DNA from: Spraguea lophii
Taxonomy: Eukaryota; Microsporidia; Spragueidae
Length of the DNA: 64,000 bases
Direction of reading: 5' to 3'
Assembly: GCA_001887945.1 (NCBI GenBank)
Contig: LDOQ01000176.1
Location: forward strand, 38,890 to 102,889
The position numbers were made by a program, and so were the translations under genes. Each line of letters begins with the position of its first letter. Positions within the stretch are counted from its first letter, which is position 1. The notes beneath the pieces were generated by a model. The model saw only the letters and a program-made list of their open reading frames with translations, had not been told where the DNA came from and searched no databases. Below, piece after piece: positions 20,619 to 30,919 of the stretch.

Positions 20619-22373
20619 AAGGACTAAAATACAATTTTGTTTAAAAAAATAAATAGATAAAAAAAAATCATTTTTATCTTTTGAATAAATTTTATTTTAA
20701 TTTGATGAAAACAATAGTTTCTTTAAAATAATACTTTAATTATTATTAATAAAACTTTACAATCGCTTGTAATCTATCGCGATCTGAAAATGTTGGTTTC
20801 TTATAATAGAAATGACAATTTACAATATAGAACATGAAAATGACAAATGTTATTTTTTATATCATAAATAATATTTTCGAGAAAATAAGCAAAACTATAA
20901 ATAAATCTTCACAAAAAATCTTTATTGTTATGACAATTTTTTGGTAGTCTCGTATAATATCATTTTCAAACCATTAAACTTTCTAATGTAGTTATTTATA
21001 GAATAATATACAGACGTAAAATTATTTGGTTTAATTATCACATATTAAAGAATCTTTAAAAAATATTAAAAGAAAAGGAGTGATTAATCGGTAAAAATAT
21101 GTCAACTTAGTTATACTTTGTACGATGATCTTATATTTAAATTAAAAGTAATGTTAAAATGCTGTAAAGCTAATCTTTATATTGATTTATAACATGGATA
21201 ATATTATGTCAAGAAATAGATTAAAACCTCATCAATACTTGTAAATGCAAAAGCCTAGACTGTACTGAAATACCAAAAAAGGGTATATACTAAAAGATTT
21301 AATAATTCCCGTAATGGGAAAGAGAAACAAACAGTTTTTTTGGAAATTTTCCATATTTTGTTTATAATTCAATTTTTATTGAAATAGTTTATATTTAAGT
21401 TAAAAATACGATTTGTAATATTTTTTTGTTCAAGATCTAACGTAATTACGCCTGAAATCTTTTTAAATATTCCAATTTTAACATTTTTGAAAAAATAATA
21501 TAAAATTAGCTATGTTATTTTGTTTTAAAAGAATGAATTCTATAGATCATATATTGTTTTTTTTTGTTTCCCTTATTTTGAAATAGATCTATTCTTTTAT
21601 AATTTTTTGATAAAGAAAGTTATAATTATAGATCGTCTTAAGTTTCCTTCTATTACGTCGTTTTCCACCATTAAAAGTAAAGTTATTATTTTTTAAAGAT
21701 ATAATATTTATTGTCATTTTATTAAATCGAATGGGACTTGGTTTAGAATTAAACAGGAAACCATATAATATATTAATCATTTGATTAGTTCATTAACCCC
21801 TTTTTTTAATAAATCTCAAATATTTCCTAGCATTTATAATTCACAGAAAATACATATTAATAACTTATAAGTAGTAATTTTAGGAAAAGATAAAAATAAA
21901 CATAATTAACTTTATAAACCACAATAATTGTATAACAATTCGATCTAAAATAATATTTATTTATTTTTATTTCGTGAATTATGAAAACCCATTATTTTAG
22001 CTTTACTTTGATATAATAATAAATCTTTGTTCCATATTAAATGTTCGTCTAACTAATCAAACATAATAAGATGGATTAAAGTAATTTATATTCTTAATCC
22101 AAACATGGAAAATATTGTTATTATAATATAAGCAATAATATTATAAAGATTTATTATATATTCAATTTCTTTATTTAATTAAATTATAATAAAATATTAT
22201 GATAAAAATAAAGTTTTTTAAATTATATTATATATTCATAATATTTTTATGATACATTAATGTTATCGGATTAATTTTAAAAATATGTTATAAAATGTAT
22301 TACAAAATTATTTCTTTTTAAAAAATATGTTATAAAATTTATAAATAAAAATTATATCGAATTTGAAAATTTT
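20619..22373. other. intergenic region with a SINE remnant
   Basis: AT-rich, no supported gene. A 63-codon minus-strand frame (21589-21780) was considered and set aside. A SINE fragment sits at about 21115-21235. Confidence 0.45.
21115..21235 (+). mobile_element. internal SINE fragment, heavily decayed
   Basis: Matches the SINE middle in order: TTTGTACGATG (from the TTGTATGACGG block), ATTAAAAGTAATGTT, then TATTGATTTATAAC and ATATTATGTCAAGAAA. Head and tail are not recognisable. Confidence 0.5.
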
Positions 22374-23540
22374 TTAATATAATTTTATACTTGGAATTAC
22401 ATCTGATATTTTATCATAAATACCTACTGATATAATAAATATTCCTACACATAACAAAAAATATGCAGAAATGAGAATAGGCTTCTTTTTTACACCATCA
22501 TCAGCTAATATAAAATAAATTGAAGGTAAAATCTGACACATAAATGCTGAAACGGTACATCCTACAATTTCTATTATTTTTAAAAGATTTATATCAAATA
22601 GGGTAATAAAATAAATAGTCATCAAAGCAATAAATGATAAACTTAATCTTATTTTGCTTGTGTTATATTTTGTATCAAACAACCCAAGGAAATAAGATAT
22701 AAAAGCCGTCATCTGAATAGGAACTGATAATAAAACTACGAGCGATAATATAATACGTATGACAGCACCTATAAAAGAATTTGGTAAACTTTGTTCCCAG
22801 GACTTAAGAGTTCCTGTTGCCATGTAATCATACATCATACCGTTAACAATACCAAATGTCATAAAAAGTAAAAATGCAATAGAGCACACAATAAATATTG
22901 ATTTTCTAAAGAAAGACAACTGGTATCTTAGTTCATTTTGAATACTCAGAATGGCTTGATGACATGTAAATGCATAAACAAAACTGCCCAATTTACCTAA
23001 AACATTTAATTTTATGTTAAACATTGGAATATGGTGTACTTTTTTTATTAAGAAAAAAGATAATAGCATCATAATAAGTAATGCACATAATCCAATAAGT
23101 GAAGTATATTTTAATTTATCAAATTTTCCAAGAGAAGATATAACAATAACAAAAAGAACAAAGATTAATAGCGGTATTTTGCTACTAAAAGGTAAATTAA
23201 GAACCTTTACTACAATATCAATCTGATTCTTAATAAGAACTATATATGCTAAAGACACCATTAGACATTTAAGACAAACTGCAATATCAGCAACATATCT
23301 CAATACTGGGCATATTTCATATGCGAGTGTAGAAAGCGTAGAATTTTTACCATAATAAGCATTAAGCGTTAGAAACAAATTAAATCCAATCATTCCAGAG
23401 ATCGCACCAAGCACCAATAAAATTGTTGTAGGCATTATCCCATAATAGTAATATAATGTTGGCATCGGTAAAAAACCACTTCCCAGCATTGCTTTCAATA
23501 AATTTCCAACCACCGAAAAATATTTAGATATCGATTTCAT
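22374..23540 (-). CDS. amino-acid transporter, AAAP family, copy 1
   Basis: A 388-residue integral membrane protein with about eleven hydrophobic spans. The start, GNLLKAMLGSGFLPMP, is the AAAP (Aa_trans) signature in which the first helix is broken by a Gly-rich turn; YYGIMPTTILLV and GMIGFNLF follow as in helix 2. Late segments keep the AFICQILPSIYFI-like block (here AFMCQILPSIYFIL) near residue 340. AAAP carriers use proton gradients at the plasma or vacuolar membrane; in an intracellular parasite they probably import host amino acids. TTACCCTT sits directly before the ATG, fixing the start. A diverged paralogue lies next to it on the same strand at 24022-25167, so the pair arose by tandem duplication. 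Confidence 0.85.
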   Translation of the reverse strand: MKSISKYFSVVGNLLKAMLGSGFLPMPTLYYYYGIMPTTILLVLGAISGMIGFNLFLTLNAYYGKNSTLSTLAYEICPVLRYVADIAVCLKCLMVSLAYIVLIKNQIDIVVKVLNLPFSSKIPLLIFVLFVIVISSLGKFDKLKYTSLIGLCALLIMMLLSFFLIKKVHHIPMFNIKLNVLGKLGSFVYAFTCHQAILSIQNELRYQLSFFRKSIFIVCSIAFLLFMTFGIVNGMMYDYMATGTLKSWEQSLPNSFIGAVIRIILSLVVLLSVPIQMTAFISYFLGLFDTKYNTSKIRLSLSFIALMTIYFITLFDINLLKIIEIVGCTVSAFMCQILPSIYFILADDGVKKKPILISAYFLLCVGIFIISVGIYDKISDVIPSIKLY

Positions 23541-24021
23541 AAGGGTAAAATATTTTCAAATTTTCATCGTTTAGAATTTTTAATAAAATGGTTATTAAAT
23601 TGAAAAATATTTGAAAATTATAAAATTTGAATCCCTCAGAATATACATCTAGTTGGATGATTATAATGTAATATCAAATTGTTATACATAAATTCAATAT
23701 CATATTAAAAAATTATACTAGACCAGTTCTATTGGAAGGTTACGTATTAAAAATCGACTCACATTATGTTTTGTTTAGAAAGAAACTGAATAGTCTATCA
23801 GAAGAAATAAAGGAATATAATGACATATATCATAAAAAACCCCAATATTCTAGAACATAGGATGTGATAAAGTTGATATAACGACATAATAATTAGTTAT
23901 ACAAATCAAAAAAGCTTTATTAATTCAAAGTTATAAATCTTCTATACCATAATCAATTAAGAAATTCAAAAAATTAAAAAAAACATTGCTTTATATTTTT
24001 TAAAAATATTTGTTTTATTTT
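23541..24021. other. spacer between the two amino-acid transporter genes
   Basis: No gene. It carries a SINE-like fragment at 23846-23907 and AT-rich DNA. Confidence 0.45.
23846..23907 (+). mobile_element. SINE fragment, heavily decayed
   Basis: Aligns with the late SINE body: TCTAGAACATAGGATGTGAT (from the TCTGGAGCATAAGGTAAGAT block), a GATATAACGACAT stretch and TTAGTTATACAAAT (from TTAGTACAAGC). Boundaries cannot be set; traces may extend left to about 23620. Confidence 0.4.
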
Positions 24022-25167
24022 TTAAAAAATAAACACCAAAATTCCAATTATTCCCGAAACAAAAAACATGCATAATAAAAAGTACGCACAAATAGAATAT
24101 ATTGGTTTTTGTACACGTTTATCTGCCATTATATAATAAAAACTTGGTACAAACAATGACAGATATGCAGATGTTATGAATCCTATACCATTTATATACG
24201 ATTGAAGTTCAAAAATAAATCCCATTAAAGGAAGTAACAAAATAACTAACATCTGATAAGATTTTAAACCAAAAAGCGCTATAGAGGATAAAGGTATAAA
24301 TGTCGAAAAACACCATGAAAAAATGTTCATAGCCAAATTCATCTGATCGCATATATAAAATAACAACGAAAAAAACAATAAAATTCTTATAATAATTCCT
24401 ATATGAGATTTAGGAATTAAATTAATCCAAGTATGCACCGATTCGTTGTAAAAATATTGAAAAAACTTACTATTGATATACCCAAACACTATGTTCAAAA
24501 GAGACACAAATAAAACTACGAGCATAGTAATTTTCTTAAAAGAGCTATGTGAAAAAGTCGTATTTTCTTCAAGTATCATAATTTTATTCTGGCAACAAAA
24601 AGCAAAAATAAAAACTCCAGTATCACATATAACAGAAGGATAATTTGAATAGAGTGGTACATCATATTTGTTATCCGATAAAAAGAAGGATAATATCATA
24701 CTTAATAAAATAGCACATGTTATACTTATTGGAATATAAATTATATCAATTATACCGTTATACCAAAAAATCAAACATCCTACAGACATCATAATTATAA
24801 AAGCCACCGTCCCTGGTGAAGGCATATTGAAATAAATCATAACAATCTTCATTTGTTTAAATGCTATTCCGGAATATATAAATACAGTTGACATATATTG
24901 TGCATACAGTATAAAATTTGTTATATAATCTGTAGGATAATATATTCTATCAGCTAGTGTTGGTATAGAATGTACGCCCATATGTTGTTTTATAAGTAAG
25001 AATAATAAATTATATCCCAATATATTACAAAATGCAATAACCAATACAAAAGACGCCGTAGGAATTATACCATAAATATTAAATAGACTCGGCATAAATA
25101 ATATTCCACATACTATCATATTATTAAATATTGTGATTATAGGATGAATACCATTGTAATAATCCAT
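24022..25167 (-). CDS. amino-acid transporter, AAAP family, copy 2 (diverged)
   Basis: 381 residues, about eleven membrane spans, weakly but clearly collinear with copy 1: MIVCGILFMPSLFNIYGIIPTASFVL replaces the helix-1 signature region, and YIMADKRVQKPI near the end matches YFILADDGVKKKPI of copy 1. The glycines of the helix-1 signature are partly lost (NMIVCGILFMP), so substrate or mechanism may have shifted. The frame stays open 8 codons upstream to an ATG at 25191, but ACCC abuts the ATG at 25167, which I take as the start. Presumed amino-acid or related small-molecule carrier; which membrane is unknown. Confidence 0.78.
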   Translation of the reverse strand: MDYYNGIHPIITIFNNMIVCGILFMPSLFNIYGIIPTASFVLVIAFCNILGYNLLFLLIKQHMGVHSIPTLADRIYYPTDYITNFILYAQYMSTVFIYSGIAFKQMKIVMIYFNMPSPGTVAFIIMMSVGCLIFWYNGIIDIIYIPISITCAILLSMILSFFLSDNKYDVPLYSNYPSVICDTGVFIFAFCCQNKIMILEENTTFSHSSFKKITMLVVLFVSLLNIVFGYINSKFFQYFYNESVHTWINLIPKSHIGIIIRILLFFSLLFYICDQMNLAMNIFSWCFSTFIPLSSIALFGLKSYQMLVILLLPLMGFIFELQSYINGIGFITSAYLSLFVPSFYYIMADKRVQKPIYSICAYFLLCMFFVSGIIGILVFIF

Positions 25168-25170
25168 GGG
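25168..25170 (-). promoter_or_regulatory. CCC start-site motif deciding the AAAP-2 start
   Basis: ATACCC abuts the ATG at 25167 on the minus strand and argues against the ATG 8 codons upstream. Confidence 0.7.
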
Positions 25171-26093
25171 TATTTTTTCTAAAAAAATCATTAATTTTAG
25201 TAAAAATATTTTTTTTATCTGCTAAATATTTTTTATATTTTAGATATTATTTTACTTATTTGTATTTCTTACTCTTTTTAATATCTTTTAGTAATAATAT
25301 TTTAAATATTATCAAAGAGTTTTAGATATATTCTAAATTACCATGGTCTAAGACTTTTGATTCTTTAATTTTTTTTCAAATGATTTTTGTGTAATATGTT
25401 TTCATATTAAGTTTATTATTACTTTGAAAATAATCATTATTGATTTTTTTTAAAAAATTTATCTTCTCTTTCCTTTATAAAAATATTCATATTATGTATT
25501 ATTATCATAAATCCACTTTTTTTCTTTATTATTTTAATAAAGAAAACATTATTCTTTTAAAACTTTTTGCTTACAATATATTTTTAAAGCTTTAAATATA
25601 ATTTATGATGTTTGTTAGCATTTAATTTAGAGTATTGGTTTTTTAAAGAACAAATATCATTATCTTCTTATTTGTGTTAAGTATTCGATCTACATTTAAA
25701 TACTTTTATATTCTATTTATAATCTTTTATAATCGATTATCTTTATTCTTTGATCTAAATTAAAATCTTTTATAATTTATTATCCTATTATTTTTTAAAA
25801 TAATTATTTATTTGCTTATAATATTAATTGTGTTATAGATCTAGAAATATTTATTAAAATAAAATTTAATTAGAATATAAATTTATTATAATATAATTAA
25901 GAAATAGTAAATCAATAATAATTGATTACTACAATAGGTTAAAGAACTTTTAATATAAAATTTTATAACTAAAAAAATAATATTATTAAAATTTTCATTA
26001 TAAAGAATAAAGATTAGAATATAATATATTTATCATAATTAACTTTTTAAATTATTATTAAATTATAAATACTTGTAACTTTTAAACATTTAT
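25168..26093. other. AT-rich intergenic region
   Basis: Very AT-rich DNA with no gene, RNA or repeat that I can recognise. Confidence 0.5.
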
Positions 26094-27365
26094 TTATTTA
26101 TTTTCATTCATTTCTTCTTCTATTCTTAATAATTGATTGTATTTTTCAACTCTCTCTCCTCTACACGGTGCTCCTGATTTTATAAAATCTGATGCTGTAC
26201 CTACTGCAAAATCACTTATAAAAGAATCCATAGTTTCAGCACTTCTATGTGATACCATAATCAACATATTGGCATCTCTGGCTTTATTAATAGCGTCGAT
26301 TGCACCTGTTACATATCCTATTTGATTGGGTTTCACCAAAATAGCATTACATAGTTCTTCTTTTATGGCCATTTCTACTTTTTCTTTATTTGTAACAATT
26401 AAATCATCTCCAAGTACGATAATTCCCGATTCTTTTGTAAATCTTTTCCAGCCGTGAAAATCTTTTTCTGCAAATGGATCTTCCCATATCTTAATTATTT
26501 TATAATTTGTTATAATTTTTTTGTAATATTCTATCAATTCATCAGTAGTAAGTTCTTTTCTGACGGATTTTTTATTTTCTCTTACATTTAAACAATATTT
26601 TTCATTTTTATAAAAACTATTTGCTGCTGAATCTATAACAATATCCAAATCGTTAATATTAAGAATATTTTTTGTTTCAATTATTAAATCCAAACCATCT
26701 TCTAATGTTTGTATCGGTGGTGCAAATCCACCTTCATCTCCAACATTTATCGATATTCCTCCATATTTAGATTTTATTATTTCTTTCAATTTCTGATAAA
26801 ATATTACGGCACATTCTAAATTTTCTGAAAAACTACTTCTGTTAAAAGAAATCATTATTTCCTGAATATCAAGATCATTACCAGAATGTACACCACCGTT
26901 TATCACATTGAAATGCGGATTAGGAAGTTTAGGTTTTTTATTAGAAATTTTCGCTATATAACCATATAAACTAGAATTTTCCATTTTCGCAGAAAGTCTA
27001 CAAAATGATAAAGAAGTCGGTAAAATTGTATTAGCACCTAATTTTGATAAATTTTTAGTGCCATCCATTTTCTGAAGAATTTTATCTACACCATAAATAT
27101 CACAGCTATTTAATTTGTACAATTCATTTTTATATTTTTCAAATACTGTTAAAAATCTTTTTATAACGTTTTCTACAGATTTACCATTATATCTTTTATC
27201 ATTATCAACCAAAACCACCGCTTCTTCAGATCCTGTCGATGCACCTGATGGACATGAAGAAATTATTTTACCAAACGTAGTATCAAGTTCTATTTCTACT
27301 GTTGGAATACCTCGACTGGTAAGAATTTCTCTACCTTTTATCTTTTTTATAAAATTTGAAAACAT
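26094..27365 (-). CDS. ENO: enolase (phosphopyruvate hydratase)
   Basis: Converts 2-phosphoglycerate to phosphoenolpyruvate in glycolysis, in the cytosol. 423 residues, slightly shorter than the usual 430-440. The N-terminal lid region (GREILTSRGIPTVE, SCPSGASTG) and barrel are intact, with the catalytic and metal ligands in VGDEGGFAPP, DIVIDSAANSF, WEDPFAE, GDDLIVTN, LVKPNQIG (catalytic Lys) and SHRSAET (His). Active-site residues are conserved, but several normally invariant neighbours differ (GGVHSGN for GG-x-HAGN; ETMDSF for ETEDTF), a sign of fast evolution. ACCTAAATG at the start is a weak CCC-type context. Microsporidia lack mitochondrial respiration and depend on glycolysis, so this is a core gene. 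Confidence 0.95.
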   Translation of the reverse strand: MFSNFIKKIKGREILTSRGIPTVEIELDTTFGKIISSCPSGASTGSEEAVVLVDNDKRYNGKSVENVIKRFLTVFEKYKNELYKLNSCDIYGVDKILQKMDGTKNLSKLGANTILPTSLSFCRLSAKMENSSLYGYIAKISNKKPKLPNPHFNVINGGVHSGNDLDIQEIMISFNRSSFSENLECAVIFYQKLKEIIKSKYGGISINVGDEGGFAPPIQTLEDGLDLIIETKNILNINDLDIVIDSAANSFYKNEKYCLNVRENKKSVRKELTTDELIEYYKKIITNYKIIKIWEDPFAEKDFHGWKRFTKESGIIVLGDDLIVTNKEKVEMAIKEELCNAILVKPNQIGYVTGAIDAINKARDANMLIMVSHRSAETMDSFISDFAVGTASDFIKSGAPCRGERVEKYNQLLRIEEEMNENK

Positions 27366-27787
27366 TTAGGTAAAGGAGGAAACAGAATTTAAAAGGAAAA
27401 ATGTGACAGAATTAATCAATCATTTTTTAGGTTTTTATAAAGAAATATTTATTTAAAGGAAATATATCCATAACATAATCCTAAACAATATTAAAAAATT
27501 GTTAATATATTTCATTGTTTATAATTATTTTATAAGAAAAGAATTATTTTAAATAAATATACAATTAAAGATTGTTTCTTGTTAATATTTTATCAGATCC
27601 TTTATTTTATTTTTAAGAATATTGATTTATTATTTATAAAACATTTCATTAATTAAAAGTTAACCTATAATAACAATCTTTAGAAATAAATGTTTTATAA
27701 ATAACAAATCAATAAGAAATAAATGTTTTATAAAATAAAAAAATAATAAATAAATGTAATATTTTAAAAATATTTACCTACCCTTGG
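27366..27787. other. divergent-promoter region between enolase and the SNARE-like gene
   Basis: Shared upstream region of two divergent genes. It holds a near-duplicate stretch (AAATAAATGTTTTATAAA at about 27686 and again at about 27718). ACCC lies 7 bases before the right-hand ATG. Confidence 0.5.
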
Positions 27788-28270
27788 ATGTTTGATAAAA
27801 ATTATTTCAACGATATATTACAAGAAACAATGAATCTTATAAAAAAAGAAGATAAAACAAAAAAAGATAGTCAAAAGATAAAATATAATACAAAAACACT
27901 TATGATACTTTTAGATGAAATAGAAAATGAAAATAAAAGAATGAGATATGCTTCTAAGATAGAAAATTATCTTCAATTAAAATTAAAAGAGAAAAAAATT
28001 GATGTAAAAGAAGAAAGTAATAATCCAGTGAATAAAGATATTTTAAAATTTTCAAAACAACTTAAACAAAGAGTAAAAACTTTTAATAAAATGTTGGAAG
28101 ATGATGAGGATGTGGTTCAAAGTGTACATTCCAATTATTCTGAACAAATAACACAAACGGAATCTAATATAAAAAATTTAGATAAAATAGATACATCGTC
28201 TGTTTCAAGTGGATTTGTAACTGTAGTTCTAATTTTTATAATTATGTACGTTTTCATTAGAACATTCTGA
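27788..28270 (+). CDS. tail-anchored SNARE-like protein, USE1-type candidate
   Basis: 160 residues: a charged, helical, Lys-rich body, a heptad-like stretch at about residues 82-135, and a single C-terminal membrane anchor (SGFVTVVLIFIIMYVFIRTF) with almost nothing beyond it. This is the layout of a SNARE. The anchor ending in FIR plus aromatic, and the preceding ITQTESNIKNLDKI heptads, resemble the Qc-SNARE Use1, which works in Golgi-to-ER retrieval. The zero-layer residue cannot be assigned with certainty. CTACCCTTGG before the ATG supports the start. It could instead be another tail-anchored ER protein. Confidence 0.6.
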   Translation: MFDKNYFNDILQETMNLIKKEDKTKKDSQKIKYNTKTLMILLDEIENENKRMRYASKIENYLQLKLKEKKIDVKEESNNPVNKDILKFSKQLKQRVKTFNKMLEDDEDVVQSVHSNYSEQITQTESNIKNLDKIDTSSVSSGFVTVVLIFIIMYVFIRTF

Positions 28271-28507
28271 AATGAAGTTATGATAAATAAATTTTATTTT
28301 AAAATTCTTATACAACTTTTTTATTAGAAGTATATTTTCTTTGTGAAACTTTTTATATTAAAAATTATAATTTATTCTTTTATAATATTATATATATTTT
28401 TTCGATAATATTTTTTTATTACTAAAAAATTAACCTCATCACAGAATGATTTATTGTATTTTATACAACAAATTTTATTTAATATAAAATGTTTAACCTA
28501 TAACTAT

Positions 28508-28585
28508 ATGATTGTTTGTATTGGAATTTTATTTATTATTATGATTATTATATTGGTTATAATATCTACTACATTTATAAAATAG
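28508..28585 (+). CDS. possible 25-residue membrane microprotein
   Basis: ATG to TAG encodes 25 residues, almost all hydrophobic (start MIVCIGILF), forming one membrane span and ending in a Lys. AACCTATA precedes it, a weak CCC-type context. It fits the size of tiny accessory subunits of membrane complexes, but chance in AT-rich DNA is a real alternative. Confidence 0.22.
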   Translation: MIVCIGILFIIMIIILVIISTTFIK

Positions 28586-28601
28586 AATTTAATATCCCAT
28601 C

Positions 28602-28781
28602 ATGCTCATAATATTAACGATAATATTTTTATTTGGATATAAAATATATAGATTAATGAGGAATAAAGAGAAAAAAGTAACGTTTAGTAAAAATTCAATA
28701 ACTAATGTATATTATGATGTTGTTTCAAAAAATTTTGTTTGGGATGAATTGACTGAAAAAATAGAATGTCTTCAAATATAA
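28602..28781 (+). CDS. small single-span membrane protein with a KVTF motif
   Basis: A 59-residue frame. Residues 1-18 form a membrane anchor (MLIILTIIFLFGY), followed by a basic stretch and KKVTFSKN, then a polar C-terminal domain with YYDVV and FVWDEL. ATCCC lies 4 bases before the ATG, the same context as the well-supported genes here. KVTF fits the RVxF docking pattern for protein phosphatase 1, so this may be a membrane-bound PP1-targeting subunit; that role is inference from a short motif. Codon use is normal for the window. Confidence 0.5.
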   Translation: MLIILTIIFLFGYKIYRLMRNKEKKVTFSKNSITNVYYDVVSKNFVWDELTEKIECLQI

Positions 28782-28894
28782 AAAATAAAATTTCATATTA
28801 TTAAATAAAACTTTTTATTTTTATTATATTTCTTTAAATATAAAAGATTCTGGGTTAGCAATAGTATATATACGTATAATTGTAATCTCTTCAA

Positions 28895-28911
28895 GCTTCC
28901 ATGGCGTAATA

Positions 28912-28944
<33 letters not shown>

Positions 28945-28968
28945 CCGGTTCGAGTCCGGCTGGAAGCG
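28895..28968 (+). tRNA. tRNA-Asn (anticodon GTT)
   Basis: Full cloverleaf: acceptor stem GCTTCCA/TGGAAGC, D arm around AATAGGTTAG, anticodon stem TTCGG/CCGAA with loop CTGTTAA (GTT at 28929-28931), T arm GCCGGTTCGAGTCCGGC with intact B box, discriminator G. No intron and no encoded CCA. Confidence 0.96.
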
Positions 28969-29172
28969 TTATTTTTTTGACATTTGTTTTTTTTTGAATT
29001 TCAATAATTTATATAATTCTAACTCGCTCACAATTATAAATTAATCCTACTAAATAGAACTATTATTTATAAACATTCTTATAATATTAAAATATTTCTA
29101 AAAATATTTTTTATACAAAAAAAATGCTATAATGAATATTTTATATTCTAACTGGATCAAAATCTATTATAT

Positions 29173-29664
29173 TTTTTTTTACGAATGAAACTTTTATTTA
29201 TCAAAGTTTCCTGGCCGGTTGCGGCCTACCATGGTCTGTGACCTTCGGTTCCTCGAGCGAATTTAAGCTTGTACTAACTGGTTTCGCTACAGATATGCAT
29301 TAATCTCATCTTACCTTATGCTCCAGAGTGTTAGGATTTTGCGTCTGGTGCACGTCGCCGCCCCCACTTCCAGCTCTTAAGGAATTCCCAGCCTCTTTCG
29401 TTGCATAGTATTGGCCGAGTCACAAATCAATACAGGGATTGCAACTACATCAGCTGAACACTACTTTAATCTAGTAGCGGGGCCGTCATACAAGGCACAG
29501 CTATGCTGCACTATCGAAACCTCACCCACTCAACAACCTTTTTCTTCTCTTCTCCGTTTATTATTATTCTTTTTTTGTTTTGAAATTTTTTCTGGATGAA
29601 GGATTCGAACCCGCCAGGCTTGGGGTTTGGTTACCACCCCACGACCACTGGGCCAGGCGGGAAG
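29173..29664 (-). mobile_element. intact tRNA-headed SINE with target-site duplication (reference copy)
   Basis: Read on the minus strand: a tRNA-like head at the right end with A box TGGCCCAGTGGTCG and B box GGTTCGAATCC (RNA polymerase III promoter), a roughly 400-base GC-richer body, and a 3' end TTTCATTCGT followed by an A run (T run at 29173-29180). The element is bounded by the 15-base direct repeat CAAAATCTATTATAT at 29158-29172 and 29665-29679, a target-site duplication, and the A tail abuts the left copy. That is the mark of target-primed retroposition by a LINE. It is the least decayed full-length copy in the window; the open frame inside it at 29411-29599 is not a gene. Confidence 0.92.
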
Positions 29665-29887
29665 CAAAATCTATTATATAATTAAGTTTAACCTGTTAAT
29701 AGAGTTTTATTTATCTTATTCTTAATACACATAAAATTATTATGTTGTTTTTTATTAATTAATAGAATTATATTTATTCTATAAATATAAGAATTAAAAA
29801 ACTTATTCTGGTTTTTTTAAAATTACTGATCTTCTTTTTTCATAAATCATAAAAAGTTTTGTTTTAATCAAAAACACTTTATCCCTT

Positions 29888-30787
29888 ATGAATGATTATC
29901 CACATAAATTACGTTTAGAACTTCTTAAATATACAATTCCATTTTTTATAATTACTCTCCCGTTATTTAAAAAAGATATTTCCCCTATAAATTTCTGTTA
30001 TAGCTTCATATCGATATTTACTATTTTCTTCTCAGTCAAAACAAACTTTATCATTGCAAATATATTATTTTTTAGTTCAATAATCTTAAATAGTAATGAA
30101 CTTTATTTTATAGCCTTTGGTGTATCTTTATCTGCTGGTTATAATGGGTTTTTATTTGTATCACAAATATATAAAGAATATAATTTTCAGTTGTGGTTAA
30201 AAATTGAATGTATTGCATTATGTGCTTCTATTTTTCTGCGGAGATACATTCATTATGAAATTATTCTCTCCATAATATCAATGTTCATAATTTTTAGAAT
30301 AAACAAATTACCAATGGAAACATTAATGCATGAAAAATCTAAATTTTTAAAAGAAGTTTATAAAAGATTAACAAATATATTTGGTAAAACAAATTATATT
30401 AATATAAGTATGGAATATAAAAGATTGGTAGAAATTATGTATAATAAGAAAAAAAAGAATTTTAATAATGCTTTATTGTTTGTTTTGTCTCCTATAAATA
30501 TATTATTACCTACAGTTTTTATTGTAAAGGATAATTTTTTTAGGTTATTTATTTTACTCTCAGTGTTTATTCCATCAAGGAAAAGCATAATTTCAAATAT
30601 ATTATTTTTTATATTTTACTTCTATAACTGGAATTATATGGTTATGCTGATTATTCCTTTTATGGATTTTACATCTACGTATATTCCATATAATAAGACA
30701 GAAGCTATGATAGCAATAATGATTAAGTTAAGTGTTTGTTTGGTATTGATTTATATTGGAGATTATTTAAAATATGTAATTAAATAA
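29888..30787 (+). CDS. multi-span membrane protein, unknown family
   Basis: 299 residues with about eight hydrophobic spans in two blocks separated by a basic cytosolic loop (about residues 145-195, rich in Lys/Arg). No signal peptide apart from the first span, and no motif I recognise. TTATCCCTT directly precedes the ATG, as in well-supported genes, so it is very probably real. A lipid or GPI-biosynthesis enzyme, or a carrier, would fit the topology, but nothing in the sequence decides it. Confidence 0.72.
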   Translation: MNDYPHKLRLELLKYTIPFFIITLPLFKKDISPINFCYSFISIFTIFFSVKTNFIIANILFFSSIILNSNELYFIAFGVSLSAGYNGFLFVSQIYKEYNFQLWLKIECIALCASIFLRRYIHYEIILSIISMFIIFRINKLPMETLMHEKSKFLKEVYKRLTNIFGKTNYINISMEYKRLVEIMYNKKKKNFNNALLFVLSPINILLPTVFIVKDNFFRLFILLSVFIPSRKSIISNILFFIFYFYNWNYMVMLIIPFMDFTSTYIPYNKTEAMIAIMIKLSVCLVLIYIGDYLKYVIK

Positions 30788-30919
30788 ATTAATGTTTAAA
30801 TCTTATAATTATCTTAAATTTTATTCCTTGTATAATAGATATTTTCATAAATAAATATATTTATTATAGTATTTCATTGCATAAATAAAATATCTAAAAT
30901 ATTCATACAAACAAACTTT

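Noticed and set aside
21589..21780. 63-codon minus-strand frame with a basic patch
   Set aside because: A GGGG run lies upstream but is followed by an earlier ATG that stops after one codon; no recognisable features, so not supported.
29411..29599. 62-codon frame inside the intact SINE
   Set aside because: Lies wholly within the SINE body, antisense to its pol III transcript, and is not preserved in other copies.
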